Source of the DNA: an uncultured Bacteroidia bacterium
GTDB taxonomy: Bacteria > Bacteroidota > Bacteroidia > Bacteroidales > F082
Direction: 5' to 3'
DNA: 34,705 nucleotides
Assembly (NCBI GenBank): GCA_902802535.1
Contig: CADCML010000021.1
Location: 1-34,705 of the forward strand
The position numbers were made by a program, and so were the translations under genes. Below are positions 23,163 through 31,499 of this stretch, one piece after another; the first letter of the stretch is position 1, and each line of letters begins with the position of its first letter. The notes beneath the pieces are model-generated. The model was not told the origin of the DNA and searched no databases. It worked only from the letters and a program-made list of their open reading frames with translations.

Positions 23163-24269
23163 TTATTGTATCGAAAAATCGAGCATCACCGGATAATGGT
23201 CTGAGCCCTTATAGCGTAAACGGTTGAAATCAAAAGGAGTTACACCGTTGTTGGCCCAGACATAATCAATGCGCAGCAACGGTAGTTTGCCCGCGTAAGT
23301 CGGCTTGATGCCGCGTCCCACCTTGGTAAAGGTGTCTGTAAAGCCAGCTTTTTGCATCTGCCGATAGTTGTAGGAAAGCGGCGTTTCGTTGAAATCGCCA
23401 CAGATAATGATTGGTCCGTCAACAGGTGGCATCTCGTCCAACACACTTTGAAGTTCGTCGCTGCGCCGCTGAAAAGAACTGCCTAACTTGTGAAGCACCG
23501 ACCTACTTATCGTATCAAGATTGTTTTGCCGATCGGGTGTGCTAGTCAAGACATCAAGCTCATTGTCAGTAATGTTATAAGAAAGCAGATGCATATTGGC
23601 CACATGGAACTTACCTTTTTCGCCAGCATCCACTGAGACCATCACACCGTAAGTGTTTTCCTTGCCAAAGCCAGATTCCTCATCAACCTTGGCTATGGGA
23701 AATTTCGAAAAAATCACATTGCCTGCGTAATTGTCTTTTCGATTGAAATAAACGTATTGGAAACCTGTAGTTTTAGCAAATTCTTCAATGCATTTCGTTC
23801 GGGAAATCTTTTTACTGTAACCATGAAACTCCTGACAGCATAAAATGTCTGGTGATTGCTCCTTTACCATATTCATCACTTGATAGGCAAACTGTTCCTT
23901 ATCCACTTCTTCTATCCCGACAGGCCTAAACATGTGTACATTATAACTCATAATCCTGATGCCGTTGTCGCCTGTGGCCTTGGTTCCAAAAGAATAAGAC
24001 TTGTTGAGTCCAGGGATAGCGACCAACAATGCCAACACCGCTATCCACGCTTTTCTCGACCAAAGCAGCATCAAAAACAACAAAATCACGACATTGTAAG
24101 CAAGAATCACCCAAAACGACAACCCAAAAAACGATGTCCAGACGAAATGCTTCGGGTTGATGTAAGGGCTTATTACACTCAATATCATGGCAATCAATCC
24201 GATAACTGCCATGATCGACAAAATGAAAACCAATACCTTTCCGAAGAATCCTCTTTCTCTTCTTTCCAT
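23163..24269 (-). CDS. Membrane-anchored endonuclease/exonuclease/phosphatase-family protein
   Basis: Protein of 368 residues. About three N-terminal membrane helices (residues 9-95) are followed by an EEP/DNase I-like domain. Catalytic motifs are visible: the NVHMF start, LCCQEFHGYS (metal-binding Glu), ICGDFNETPLSYNY (Asp and Asn), and the terminal GSDHYPVMLDF (Asp-His). The metal-dependent hydrolase fold acts on phosphodiesters such as nucleic acid, phospholipid or inositol phosphates; this subgroup is widespread in Bacteroidetes and its substrate is not known. The catalytic domain should face the periplasm or cytoplasm depending on helix number. It starts 1 base after the rhomboid gene ends, in the mutL-rhomboid operon. 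Confidence 0.88.
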   Translation of the reverse strand: MERRERGFFGKVLVFILSIMAVIGLIAMILSVISPYINPKHFVWTSFFGLSFWVILAYNVVILLFLMLLWSRKAWIAVLALLVAIPGLNKSYSFGTKATGDNGIRIMSYNVHMFRPVGIEEVDKEQFAYQVMNMVKEQSPDILCCQEFHGYSKKISRTKCIEEFAKTTGFQYVYFNRKDNYAGNVIFSKFPIAKVDEESGFGKENTYGVMVSVDAGEKGKFHVANMHLLSYNITDNELDVLTSTPDRQNNLDTISRSVLHKLGSSFQRRSDELQSVLDEMPPVDGPIIICGDFNETPLSYNYRQMQKAGFTDTFTKVGRGIKPTYAGKLPLLRIDYVWANNGVTPFDFNRLRYKGSDHYPVMLDFSIQ

Positions 24270-24270
24270 T

Positions 24271-25203
24271 TTATTTGCTGTTTTTAAACAAAAACTCCTT
24301 TTCTTCCTGCGTCAGGCTTCCATAGCCATTCTTGGCAATTTTGTCCAAAAGGGCATCCACATTTCGCTCTTTTTCAGCCCGTTGACGGTTATACTCTCCA
24401 TCATTGCGCGGCACTTCATCCTTGACCTCTTCATAGCGGGTGTATTTCATTTTCTTCTTGCCCATCTTGTCCTTCCTACTCCAGAACCATCCCTTCCATT
24501 TCTTCAAATCAAAGTTGGGTCCGCTCAAGCCATTCTTCTTCCAGTACAGAATCAGTATCAAGCCAAAGAGCATACCTCCAAGGTGGGCAAAATGAGCTAC
24601 GTTGCTTCCACCCGACAAGCCGCTGACAAGTTCAATGACTGCATACCCAATGACGAACCACTTCGCCTTGATGGGAAACAGGAAATACAAGTAAATCATG
24701 GAGTTGGGGAACATCATGCCAAAGGCCAAAAGCAGACCATAGATGGCTCCCGACGCGCCTACGGTGTTCATCATGTTGAGGTAACTCGACATCGGGATGA
24801 TTTGACCACCAGTGTTCACCGTAGCATAATCGGCCAAAACAGTGGTGTATTGGATGTATTGCACCAGTTCCTGACACAAACCAGCACCGATTCCGCACAC
24901 CATGTAAAACAACAGGAAACGCTGCGAACCCCAAATGTTTTCAAGCGTGTTGCCGAACATCCACAAGGCAAACATGTTGAAAAACAGGTGCCCGAAATTG
25001 GCGTGCATGAACATGTAGGTAATCAGTTGATACACCCTGAAATCGGTAGCTTTGAAGAAATGAAGACCCAAAATGTCGGTCAAATCGATGTTGAAACGTT
25101 CCAAAGTAAAGGTAGCCAAAAACATCAACACATTGATAATCAACAAATGCTTTACCACAGTAGGTAACACTCTAAATCCAGTAGGGCTGTATTGTTCGTT
25201 CAT
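24271..25203 (-). CDS. Rhomboid-family intramembrane serine protease
   Basis: Protein of 310 residues with six or seven membrane helices. The active site is visible: HxxxN (His72, Asn76) in GHLFFNMFAL, the nucleophile Ser151 in GASGAIYG, and His207 in AHFAHLGGM. It cleaves helices of membrane proteins within the bilayer. A charged cytoplasmic tail of about 85 residues follows (KKWKGWFWSRKDKMGKKKMK onward). A second, small rhomboid-like gene often follows in this phylum, but here the EEP-family gene does. The ATG overlaps the mutL stop by 4 nt. Confidence 0.93.
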   Translation of the reverse strand: MNEQYSPTGFRVLPTVVKHLLIINVLMFLATFTLERFNIDLTDILGLHFFKATDFRVYQLITYMFMHANFGHLFFNMFALWMFGNTLENIWGSQRFLLFYMVCGIGAGLCQELVQYIQYTTVLADYATVNTGGQIIPMSSYLNMMNTVGASGAIYGLLLAFGMMFPNSMIYLYFLFPIKAKWFVIGYAVIELVSGLSGGSNVAHFAHLGGMLFGLILILYWKKNGLSGPNFDLKKWKGWFWSRKDKMGKKKMKYTRYEEVKDEVPRNDGEYNRQRAEKERNVDALLDKIAKNGYGSLTQEEKEFLFKNSK

Positions 25204-27011
25204 TTGAATAAATCCTCCATATTAATAATGACAAATATTTTTTTTCCGTTGGGTGCGATTTCCGCAACATTGCAGGCAAACAACTCATCCACAAGGTTTT
25301 GCATCTCTTTCTCATCGAGCCTCGTCTGTGCCTTGATGGCAAGCTGTTTCGCCATAGTTTTAGCTAAACTCAGTTTCCTATCTATCTGCAAATCCGTGCG
25401 GTTGAGTTTGTAATTGTCCAAAATCTGTTCCAGCAAGGCCACGGCATCACAACCTGCAGCGTCGGACGGTGTTCCATTAATCATAAAGGTGGTTGGATTG
25501 GCCTGCTCCAACACGAAGCCAAGGGCTCCGAGCTCCGGAAGCATCTCCTTCAGCAACGAAGCATCGTTCACATTGAGTGACAACGCCTGCGGAAACAGTT
25601 CCTGCTGCGACACGCCACCTTGGTTTTCCAACTCCTTCAGGTATTTCTCGAAAAGTATCCTGGAATGGGCCAGATTCTGGTCAATGACCATCAATCCCGA
25701 CTTAACAGCTGTGACGATATATGATTGATTTACTTGCACATACTGGCTATTCAGTTTGGTTTCCTCTTGCTGTCCAAAGGTCTCGGAAGGTAAGTCGGTA
25801 CGTTCACCATAAAGCAGGCGCCAGTCGCCCGCAGATTCTTTTTTCTGGGGCTGATATGAGCCTTCCCAATGCGACTCACGCGGCGCGGATTCTTTTCTGA
25901 AAGGGTTGAAATTCGGGTCGATGGGGATTTGGGGAATGGCCAAGGGATTCGACATGCGCATAGCCGCACTGAAATCGTTGTTCAAATCCGACGATTCATC
26001 GAAATCAATCATCGGAGAGAGGTTGTGCTGACCTATGGCTTTGCGCACTGCAGCGTGAAGGATGGCATACACCAGCTTGACATCCAAGAAGTTGACCTCG
26101 GTTTTGGTCGGGTGGATGTTGATGTCGATGTCGGATGGGTCGACCTCAATGTTGATAAAATACCCCGGGAAGCTGTCTTTGGGAATCATCTCCATGAAAG
26201 CGTTCTCGATAGCATGATGCAGATAGGCGTGCTTGATAAAGCGCTTATTCACAAAGAAATACTGCTCGCCACGAGTCTTTTTGGCATATTCCGCCTTGAC
26301 AATATAGCCATCAATGCGCACACGCTCGGCCTCTTGGCGAACGGGCAACAATTTTTCTTCGTAATTGCTCCCAAACAGCCCCATGATGCGCTGCTTGAGG
26401 TTACCTGAATACAAGTGATAGATTTCCTTGCCGTCGCTGGTCAGGGTGAAACCAATTTCGGGGTTCATCAGCGAAACTCGGGTGAACTCTTCCACAATAT
26501 GCCGCATTTCGGCTTGCAGCGACTTGAGGAAGTTACGCCGAGCTGGCACGTTGAAAAACAAGTTCTTAACTGTAAAAGTCGTACCAGGCTGCATCGGAAC
26601 AAGGCTTTGCTCCTTGACGACTGAGCCTTCGTTGACAATCTTCACCCCCACTTCGTCTTCCTTGCGCCTCGTTTTCAGCTCCACTTGCGCAATGGCGGCT
26701 ATGCTGGCCAAAGCCTCGCCACGGAAGCCCATCGTGCGGATGGCAAACAAGTCTTCCGCCTTGCTGATTTTTGACGTGGCGTGCCGCTCGAAGCACAGAC
26801 GCGCGTCGGTTTCCGACATGCCACAACCGTTGTCGACGACCATAATCATCGACTTGCCAGCATCTTTCACCACCAAGTCAATTTGGGTAGCACCAGCATC
26901 CAAAGCGTTCTCCATCAGCTCTTTGACAGCCGATGCAGGACGTTGAATCACCTCGCCTGCCGCAATTTGGTTGGCGACACTATCGGGCAGCAACTTGATG
27001 ACATCCAACAT
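25200..27011 (-). CDS. mutL: DNA mismatch repair protein MutL
   Basis: MutL of 603 residues, linking MutS mismatch recognition to repair. The GHKL ATPase N-terminus is intact: IAAGEVIQRPASAVKELMEN, DNGCGM, and TMGFRGEALASI. The transducer domain with NPTKTEV-like HPTKTEVNF follows. The C-terminal dimerisation domain holds VIDQNLAHSRILFEKY near residue 445, where endonuclease MutLs have DQHAxxExxxxE. It ends ACNVAEIAPNGKK, where they have the CPHGRP-type motif. Both nuclease motifs are therefore degenerate. The gene follows a small membrane protein by 3 bases and overlaps the rhomboid gene. Confidence 0.96.
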   Translation of the reverse strand: MLDVIKLLPDSVANQIAAGEVIQRPASAVKELMENALDAGATQIDLVVKDAGKSMIMVVDNGCGMSETDARLCFERHATSKISKAEDLFAIRTMGFRGEALASIAAIAQVELKTRRKEDEVGVKIVNEGSVVKEQSLVPMQPGTTFTVKNLFFNVPARRNFLKSLQAEMRHIVEEFTRVSLMNPEIGFTLTSDGKEIYHLYSGNLKQRIMGLFGSNYEEKLLPVRQEAERVRIDGYIVKAEYAKKTRGEQYFFVNKRFIKHAYLHHAIENAFMEMIPKDSFPGYFINIEVDPSDIDINIHPTKTEVNFLDVKLVYAILHAAVRKAIGQHNLSPMIDFDESSDLNNDFSAAMRMSNPLAIPQIPIDPNFNPFRKESAPRESHWEGSYQPQKKESAGDWRLLYGERTDLPSETFGQQEETKLNSQYVQVNQSYIVTAVKSGLMVIDQNLAHSRILFEKYLKELENQGGVSQQELFPQALSLNVNDASLLKEMLPELGALGFVLEQANPTTFMINGTPSDAAGCDAVALLEQILDNYKLNRTDLQIDRKLSLAKTMAKQLAIKAQTRLDEKEMQNLVDELFACNVAEIAPNGKKIFVIINMEDLFK

Positions 27012-27014
27012 ACC

Positions 27015-27323
27015 TTATTTCCCCATCAGTCCGCTGACAATGGTCTGCATCAGCGGTGTACAGAAGATGAAATAAAACAGAAACAGCACGAACACGCCCA
27101 ACACGATTCTCCGAATCAGCTTGGCCCGTTGTTCTTCCTTGCTCTCTTCGTTTTTGGTGGCACTCCATCTCTGCCGCATCTTGATGCGAAGCTGCTCCTC
27201 ATGAGTAAGCTTGTTATCGAGACCGGCAGCGGCCTTTTTTTCCTCCCATGCCTGTTCATCAGGGTTGTAATAGCGAGGTATGTAATTGAATTTCTTTGGA
27301 TTATGTCGAAAAAAGAAAGCCAT
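27015..27323 (-). CDS. Small single-helix membrane protein
   Basis: Protein of 102 residues with no function I can assign. The N-terminal 75 residues are charged and aromatic (FRHNPKKFNYIPRYYNPDEQ). One membrane helix (RIVLGVFVLFLFYFIFCTPL) is near the C-terminus. Similar small proteins next to mutL are common in Bacteroidetes. It begins the mutL-rhomboid-EEP transcription unit and ends 3 bases before mutL. A -7 element lies 20 bases upstream. Confidence 0.8.
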   Translation of the reverse strand: MAFFFRHNPKKFNYIPRYYNPDEQAWEEKKAAAGLDNKLTHEEQLRIKMRQRWSATKNEESKEEQRAKLIRRIVLGVFVLFLFYFIFCTPLMQTIVSGLMGK

Positions 27324-27342
27324 AGTATAGAATTAGGATTTG

Positions 27343-27350
27343 CAAAGATA
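27343..27350 (-). promoter_or_regulatory. Candidate -7 element of the mutL operon
   Basis: Minus-strand TATCTTTGC fits TAnnTTTGC. The best nearby TTG is not at 19-21 nt, so the -33 element is weak. The predicted leader is about 14 nt before the ATG at 27323. Confidence 0.5.
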
Positions 27351-27380
27351 GAAAAAAATTACAACTCACACGACATGTTA

Positions 27381-27746
27381 TTAGAAGTCGCCGATTTCCT
27401 CGCCTGAAGTGTCGAGAACATCATTGGGAATACTCTCTTCGCAGTTGAGCGAAGCCCATTTGCCGTTCCAAGTGGCTTCGAGCTTGTCAATCATGTCGTC
27501 CAACTTCCCAATTTCAGCATCGGTCATTTCCGATTCCTGGCGGTAGTTGTCCATATCGGAGCGCAGGCCAAGAATGGCGAAGTTCATCATCTGGAGCTCG
27601 TCGCAATCAGCGATGGTATTTATCTGGTTTTCAATGGATGAGATTTCCCCTTCCATGTCCTTGAACTGCTTCGAAACCGAATCACCGCAAGCAGCGACAA
27701 AGAGCAACATGGCGGCCAACATGGCAAATTTTGCAAACCTTCTCAT
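27381..27746 (-). CDS. Small putative lipoprotein
   Basis: Protein of 121 residues. I chose the ATG at 27746 because it gives a proper lipoprotein signal: MRRFAKF, a hydrophobic core, then the lipobox FVAAC, with Cys as the predicted lipidated residue and Gly-Asp after it. The mature part is acidic and helical (SKQFKDMEGEISSIENQINT), likely a coiled coil. An upstream ATG at 27809 would hide the signal and overlap the promoter. Function unknown; probably anchored in the outer membrane or inner membrane facing the periplasm. Confidence 0.75.
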   Translation of the reverse strand: MRRFAKFAMLAAMLLFVAACGDSVSKQFKDMEGEISSIENQINTIADCDELQMMNFAILGLRSDMDNYRQESEMTDAEIGKLDDMIDKLEATWNGKWASLNCEESIPNDVLDTSGEEIGDF

Positions 27747-27766
27747 GATAGTTTTGTTTTGGGCCT

Positions 27767-27798
27767 CAAAAATAGGGAAAAAATTTGAAACCGCGCAA
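27767..27798 (-). promoter_or_regulatory. Promoter of the lipoprotein gene
   Basis: Minus-strand TTG (27796-27798), a 21-nt spacer, then TATTTTTG (27767-27774). The predicted start is near 27760, about 14 bases before the chosen ATG at 27746, which supports that start choice. Confidence 0.6.
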
Positions 27799-27956
27799 AA
27801 GTCGGCCAATTATTATATATTATAAGGTGTAGGGACGTTTCCCAAAGACACTTTCGGCCAGCCTTCAACCCAATCTAAACCAAAGCTTTATAGATAATGA
27901 ACAAAAGCTGTTGATTTTTTTTCGAAAAAAACGGAAAATGTTTGGTAAAGAATGGC

Positions 27957-27986
27957 TTGGCAATTCAAAGGAATGCCTTATATTTG
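27957..27986 (+). promoter_or_regulatory. Promoter of the TonB receptor gene
   Basis: Plus-strand TTG (27957-27959), a 19-nt spacer, then TATATTTGC (27979-27987) is an exact Bacteroidetes promoter match. Transcription would start near 27993, giving a leader of about 77 nt. Confidence 0.8.
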
Positions 27987-28069
27987 CACGGTCTTATATG
28001 CCAAATTGGAAATACAACTAAATGAGAATCAACACAATCAACCAAATTATTAACATTAAATTATTATCT

Positions 28070-31000
28070 ATGAAAAAGTTATTTACTTTTTTCGTGGCTA
28101 TGATTGCCTCCATTAGCTTGATGGCCCAGGTGACCACTTCGAGCATCAGTGGAAAAATCACGGACAGCAACAAGGCCACCCTTCCGGGTGCCACTATTGT
28201 TGCCACACACACGCCTTCGGGCTCACAGTATTATGCTGTGGCCGATGCCAACGGTACCTACCGTTTGCTCAACATCCGTCCCGGCGGCCCTTACACCATC
28301 GAAGTGCGCATGGTGGGTTTCCAGACGGTAAAGCAAGAAGGTATCACCGCCACCTTGGGTGAGACCAAGATCCTCAACCTCCGCCTGAAGGAAGAGGCTG
28401 TCGGTTTGAACGAAGTTGCAGTGGTGGCCGAAGCCATCAGTAACGGCATGGACAGTGACCGTGCTGGCGCCACAACGGCAATCAACAACGAGCAAATTAC
28501 TACCCTGCCCACCATCAGCCGTAGCTTGAACGATGTGCTGTCATTGACCCCGCAGGCTTCGGTGCTTGGCGGCCAGCTTTCCATTGGCGGCGGCAACTAT
28601 CGTTCGTCCTACGTCACCGTTGACGGTGCTGCATTCAACAACGCCTTCGGTATTGGCGGCAACCTGCCTGCCGGTGGTAGCCCCATTTCCTTAGACGCTC
28701 TTGAAACCATGACCATCAGCATCACTCCTTTCGATGTACGTCACAGTGGCTTCACTGGCGGTGCCATCAACGCCGTCACCAAGAGCGGAACCAACAACTG
28801 GCACGTGAGTGTTTATGACTATTTCACCAACGATGGACTCATCGGTAGCAAGTACGGCAAGAAAGACGAACTCGGCAACTTCCCCGATCGTCTGAAACTC
28901 AACAGCTCGTTGGACAACACCGTTGGCATCAGCGTAGGTGGCCCCATCGTGAAAGACAAGTTGTTCTTCTTCGTGAACTTCGAATACCAAAGCGACGTTG
29001 ACCCCGGCCAAACCCAATTCGCCCGCGAAAACGAGCAAGCTGATTGGGGTGGCGGTACCCAATACAACCGTCCTACCATCGAAAAGATGGATGAAATCAA
29101 AGATTACTTGATGACCAAGTACAACTACAATCCAGGCCGTTACCAAAACTACAGTGCCAGCACACCCGACTTCAAGTTGCTTGCCCGTTTAGACTGGAAC
29201 GCCGGTGCCAATGACAAGATCAACATCCGTTACAGCTTGGTGAAGAACAAATATTCAACTTCTCCTTCAAGTTCCATCAACCCCTTGAGCAGCAGCGTGT
29301 ACAACCGTAACACCTACGGCCGTACCTCCGAATATGCCATGTATTTCGAGAGCAGCCGTTACTTCCAAGAGCAGAACTTCAGCTCCATTGCTGCCGAATG
29401 GAACCACAGCTTCCTGAGCGGCCGCGCCAACAATATGTTGCGTGCCACCTATTCGAACCAGAACGAGCCTCGCAGCTTCGTGGGCAAACTCTTCCCCACC
29501 GTTGATATTCTTGAGTTCCTCGAAGATGGCACTCCAGCCGTTTATACTTCCTTCGGTCCCGACCCGTTCACCTACGGCAACCTCCGCAAAGTGCAAACCG
29601 CTGTCGTCACTGATGAAGTGAGCTTACTCACCGGTGTCCACAACTTCACCTTTGGTGCCCAGTATGAGTTCGACAACACCAAGAATGGCTTCATGCAAGG
29701 TGGTGCCGGCTACTATGTTTACAACTCATGGGAAGACTTCGTCAACAACGCCAATCCGCGTGCTTTTGCCATCACATACGGCAACAATGAGAAACACGAG
29801 CAAGTGTATCCTTTCTTCAACTACATGCAAGGTTCGCTCTACGCACAAGACGAAATGACCCTCAGCGAGCGCTTCAAGCTCTCTGCTGGCCTGCGCCTCG
29901 AAATGCCTTGGTATCCTTCCATCAAAGCCTACAACTACAACAAGGAATTTGCTGAAGGTTGGACCGATGACGATGGTGTCCACCACTCCATTGCCGACGG
30001 CGAAGGCAATAGCATGTACGGTATGTCGACCGCCGACATGCCCAAAGCTCGCGTGAACTTCTCGCCCCGTTTGGGCTTCAACTGGGATCTCTCTGGCGAC
30101 CGCAAGTACATCCTCCGTGGTGGTACGGGCCTCTACACTGGCCGTCTGCCTTTCGTGTGGATTGTTTCGACCGTGGGTAACTCCAACTGCCTCCAGAACC
30201 AGTACATCAACAGCAACGAAGAAGAACAAATCAAGTTCTACACCAGCCCAAGCGAAATCATCAACAACAATTCAAGTCTCCTAAAGACTGGCGACCTGCC
30301 GGCTCCTCAGTCGACCACCATCATGGACAAGAACCTCCGTATGCCTCAAAGTTGGAAGAGCAGCTTGGCCTTCGATGCCGAGCTTCCTGGCGGCATCAAA
30401 GCCACCGTGGAAGGCATCTACAACAAGGACATCACCTCTGTTGCCGTCACCAAACTCGGCATCGTTGAGGACGGAACCATCCAGCTGCCCGGCGAGCCTG
30501 ACAAGAGATTGAAGTGGAAGAGCGAAGGCATCAAGAACTCCCTCGGCAGAGACGTCACTCCTTATCTCATCACCAACACCGACAAGAACGGTTACTACTA
30601 TTCTGTTACCGGTCAGTTGGTCAAAGACTTCAATTTCGGTCTCCACTTGATGGGTGCCTACACCTATTCGGAAGGCAAGAATGTCTCCGATGCTATCGGC
30701 GACCAAATCACCTCTGCTTACAACACCAATGCATTCGGCATCCATGGTTCTAACGTTCACGAGATGGGCTACAGCTCCTACGTGTCGCCCCACCGTCTGC
30801 TCCTCAACATCGGCTGGAATTGGTCCGTTGGCAAGCACACCCATGAAACCATTGGCCTCTACTATGAAGGTCTCAATCTCGCCTATATTGGCAGCTACAG
30901 CTACACCCGCTACAGCTATACCATGACGAGCAACGTGAACGGTGATGGTGGTTCCAACAGCTTGGCCTACATCCCGACCGAGGGTCAACTCATGGCTGAG

Positions 31001-31384
31001 AACAGCCCATACACCAACCCTGAAGAATTCAACGAGTTCATCAAGGCCGACAAGTATTTGAGCAAGCATCGTGGTCAATATGCCGAGCGTGGCGGTGCCA
31101 TCGCTCCTTGGAGACACACCTTCAACTTCAAGTATGAGAGAACCTACAAGTTCGACTGCGGCGCAAGCATCAGTGCTGGCATCGATGTGAACAACATTGC
31201 CAACCTGTTCTGGAGAGGCTGGGGCAACATACAGCGCCTGAGCAGCAGCGACATTCTGAAGCTCACTGGCAACGGTACAGAAGAGAGCCCTTACCAGTAC
31301 ACCTTCACCAACCCCACTTGGAACATTTACGCCAACGCACTCTCCACTTGGTCAGCTGCGCTGAACCTGCGTTTCAACTTCTAA
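28070..31384 (+). CDS. TonB-dependent receptor with carboxypeptidase-regulatory-like domain
   Basis: Outer-membrane protein of 1104 residues. I chose the ATG at 28070 because it begins a clear signal peptide (MKKLFTFFVAMIASISLMAQ); an ATG at 28022 would prefix 16 hydrophilic residues. The mature start is a CarboxypepD_reg-like domain (SSISGKITDSNKATLPGATI). It is followed by a plug (QASVLGGQLSIGGGNYRSSY region, with TPFDVRHSGFTGGAINAVTK) and a large beta barrel ending in the terminal aromatic LNLRFNF. The plug and GGAINAVTKSGTN segment resemble Oar-like receptors. No SusD partner follows, so it is not a typical glycan-utilisation pair. Ligand unknown; peptides, proteins or metal complexes are possible. 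Codon use is GC-rich and biased, consistent with high expression. Confidence 0.92.
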   Translation: MKKLFTFFVAMIASISLMAQVTTSSISGKITDSNKATLPGATIVATHTPSGSQYYAVADANGTYRLLNIRPGGPYTIEVRMVGFQTVKQEGITATLGETKILNLRLKEEAVGLNEVAVVAEAISNGMDSDRAGATTAINNEQITTLPTISRSLNDVLSLTPQASVLGGQLSIGGGNYRSSYVTVDGAAFNNAFGIGGNLPAGGSPISLDALETMTISITPFDVRHSGFTGGAINAVTKSGTNNWHVSVYDYFTNDGLIGSKYGKKDELGNFPDRLKLNSSLDNTVGISVGGPIVKDKLFFFVNFEYQSDVDPGQTQFARENEQADWGGGTQYNRPTIEKMDEIKDYLMTKYNYNPGRYQNYSASTPDFKLLARLDWNAGANDKINIRYSLVKNKYSTSPSSSINPLSSSVYNRNTYGRTSEYAMYFESSRYFQEQNFSSIAAEWNHSFLSGRANNMLRATYSNQNEPRSFVGKLFPTVDILEFLEDGTPAVYTSFGPDPFTYGNLRKVQTAVVTDEVSLLTGVHNFTFGAQYEFDNTKNGFMQGGAGYYVYNSWEDFVNNANPRAFAITYGNNEKHEQVYPFFNYMQGSLYAQDEMTLSERFKLSAGLRLEMPWYPSIKAYNYNKEFAEGWTDDDGVHHSIADGEGNSMYGMSTADMPKARVNFSPRLGFNWDLSGDRKYILRGGTGLYTGRLPFVWIVSTVGNSNCLQNQYINSNEEEQIKFYTSPSEIINNNSSLLKTGDLPAPQSTTIMDKNLRMPQSWKSSLAFDAELPGGIKATVEGIYNKDITSVAVTKLGIVEDGTIQLPGEPDKRLKWKSEGIKNSLGRDVTPYLITNTDKNGYYYSVTGQLVKDFNFGLHLMGAYTYSEGKNVSDAIGDQITSAYNTNAFGIHGSNVHEMGYSSYVSPHRLLLNIGWNWSVGKHTHETIGLYYEGLNLAYIGSYSYTRYSYTMTSNVNGDGGSNSLAYIPTEGQLMAENSPYTNPEEFNEFIKADKYLSKHRGQYAERGGAIAPWRHTFNFKYERTYKFDCGASISAGIDVNNIANLFWRGWGNIQRLSSSDILKLTGNGTEESPYQYTFTNPTWNIYANALSTWSAALNLRFNF

Positions 31385-31400
31385 TTGGAAGGTTTACCAA

Positions 31401-31430
31401 AAAAAGCACCTCGTTTCGGGGTGCTTTTTT
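31401..31430 (+). terminator. Terminator of the TonB receptor gene
   Basis: GCACC (31406-31410) pairs with GGTGC (31420-31424), flanked by A and T runs that extend the stem. TTTTTT follows (31425-31430), about 20 nt after the stop codon. Confidence 0.85.
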
Positions 31431-31449
31431 GTTACCCATCGGGCATAAG

Positions 31450-31481
31450 AAAAGCGGGACGAATCTCCTCGTCCCGCTTTT
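31450..31481 (-). terminator. Terminator of the DUF349 gene
   Basis: A 13-bp perfect stem, AAAAGCGGGACGA (31450-31462) with TCGTCCCGCTTTT (31469-31481), has a 6-nt loop. On the minus strand it lies 18 nt after the DUF349 stop and ends in TTTTCTT. It can also back up the TonB terminator in the other direction. Confidence 0.82.
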
Positions 31482-31499
31482 CGGTTAAGTAGCATTGCT

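Noticed and set aside
28070-31384. TonB receptor as SusC of a polysaccharide utilisation locus
   Set aside because: No SusD-like gene, glycan hydrolases or sensor follow. The next gene is a DUF349 protein on the other strand behind two terminators.
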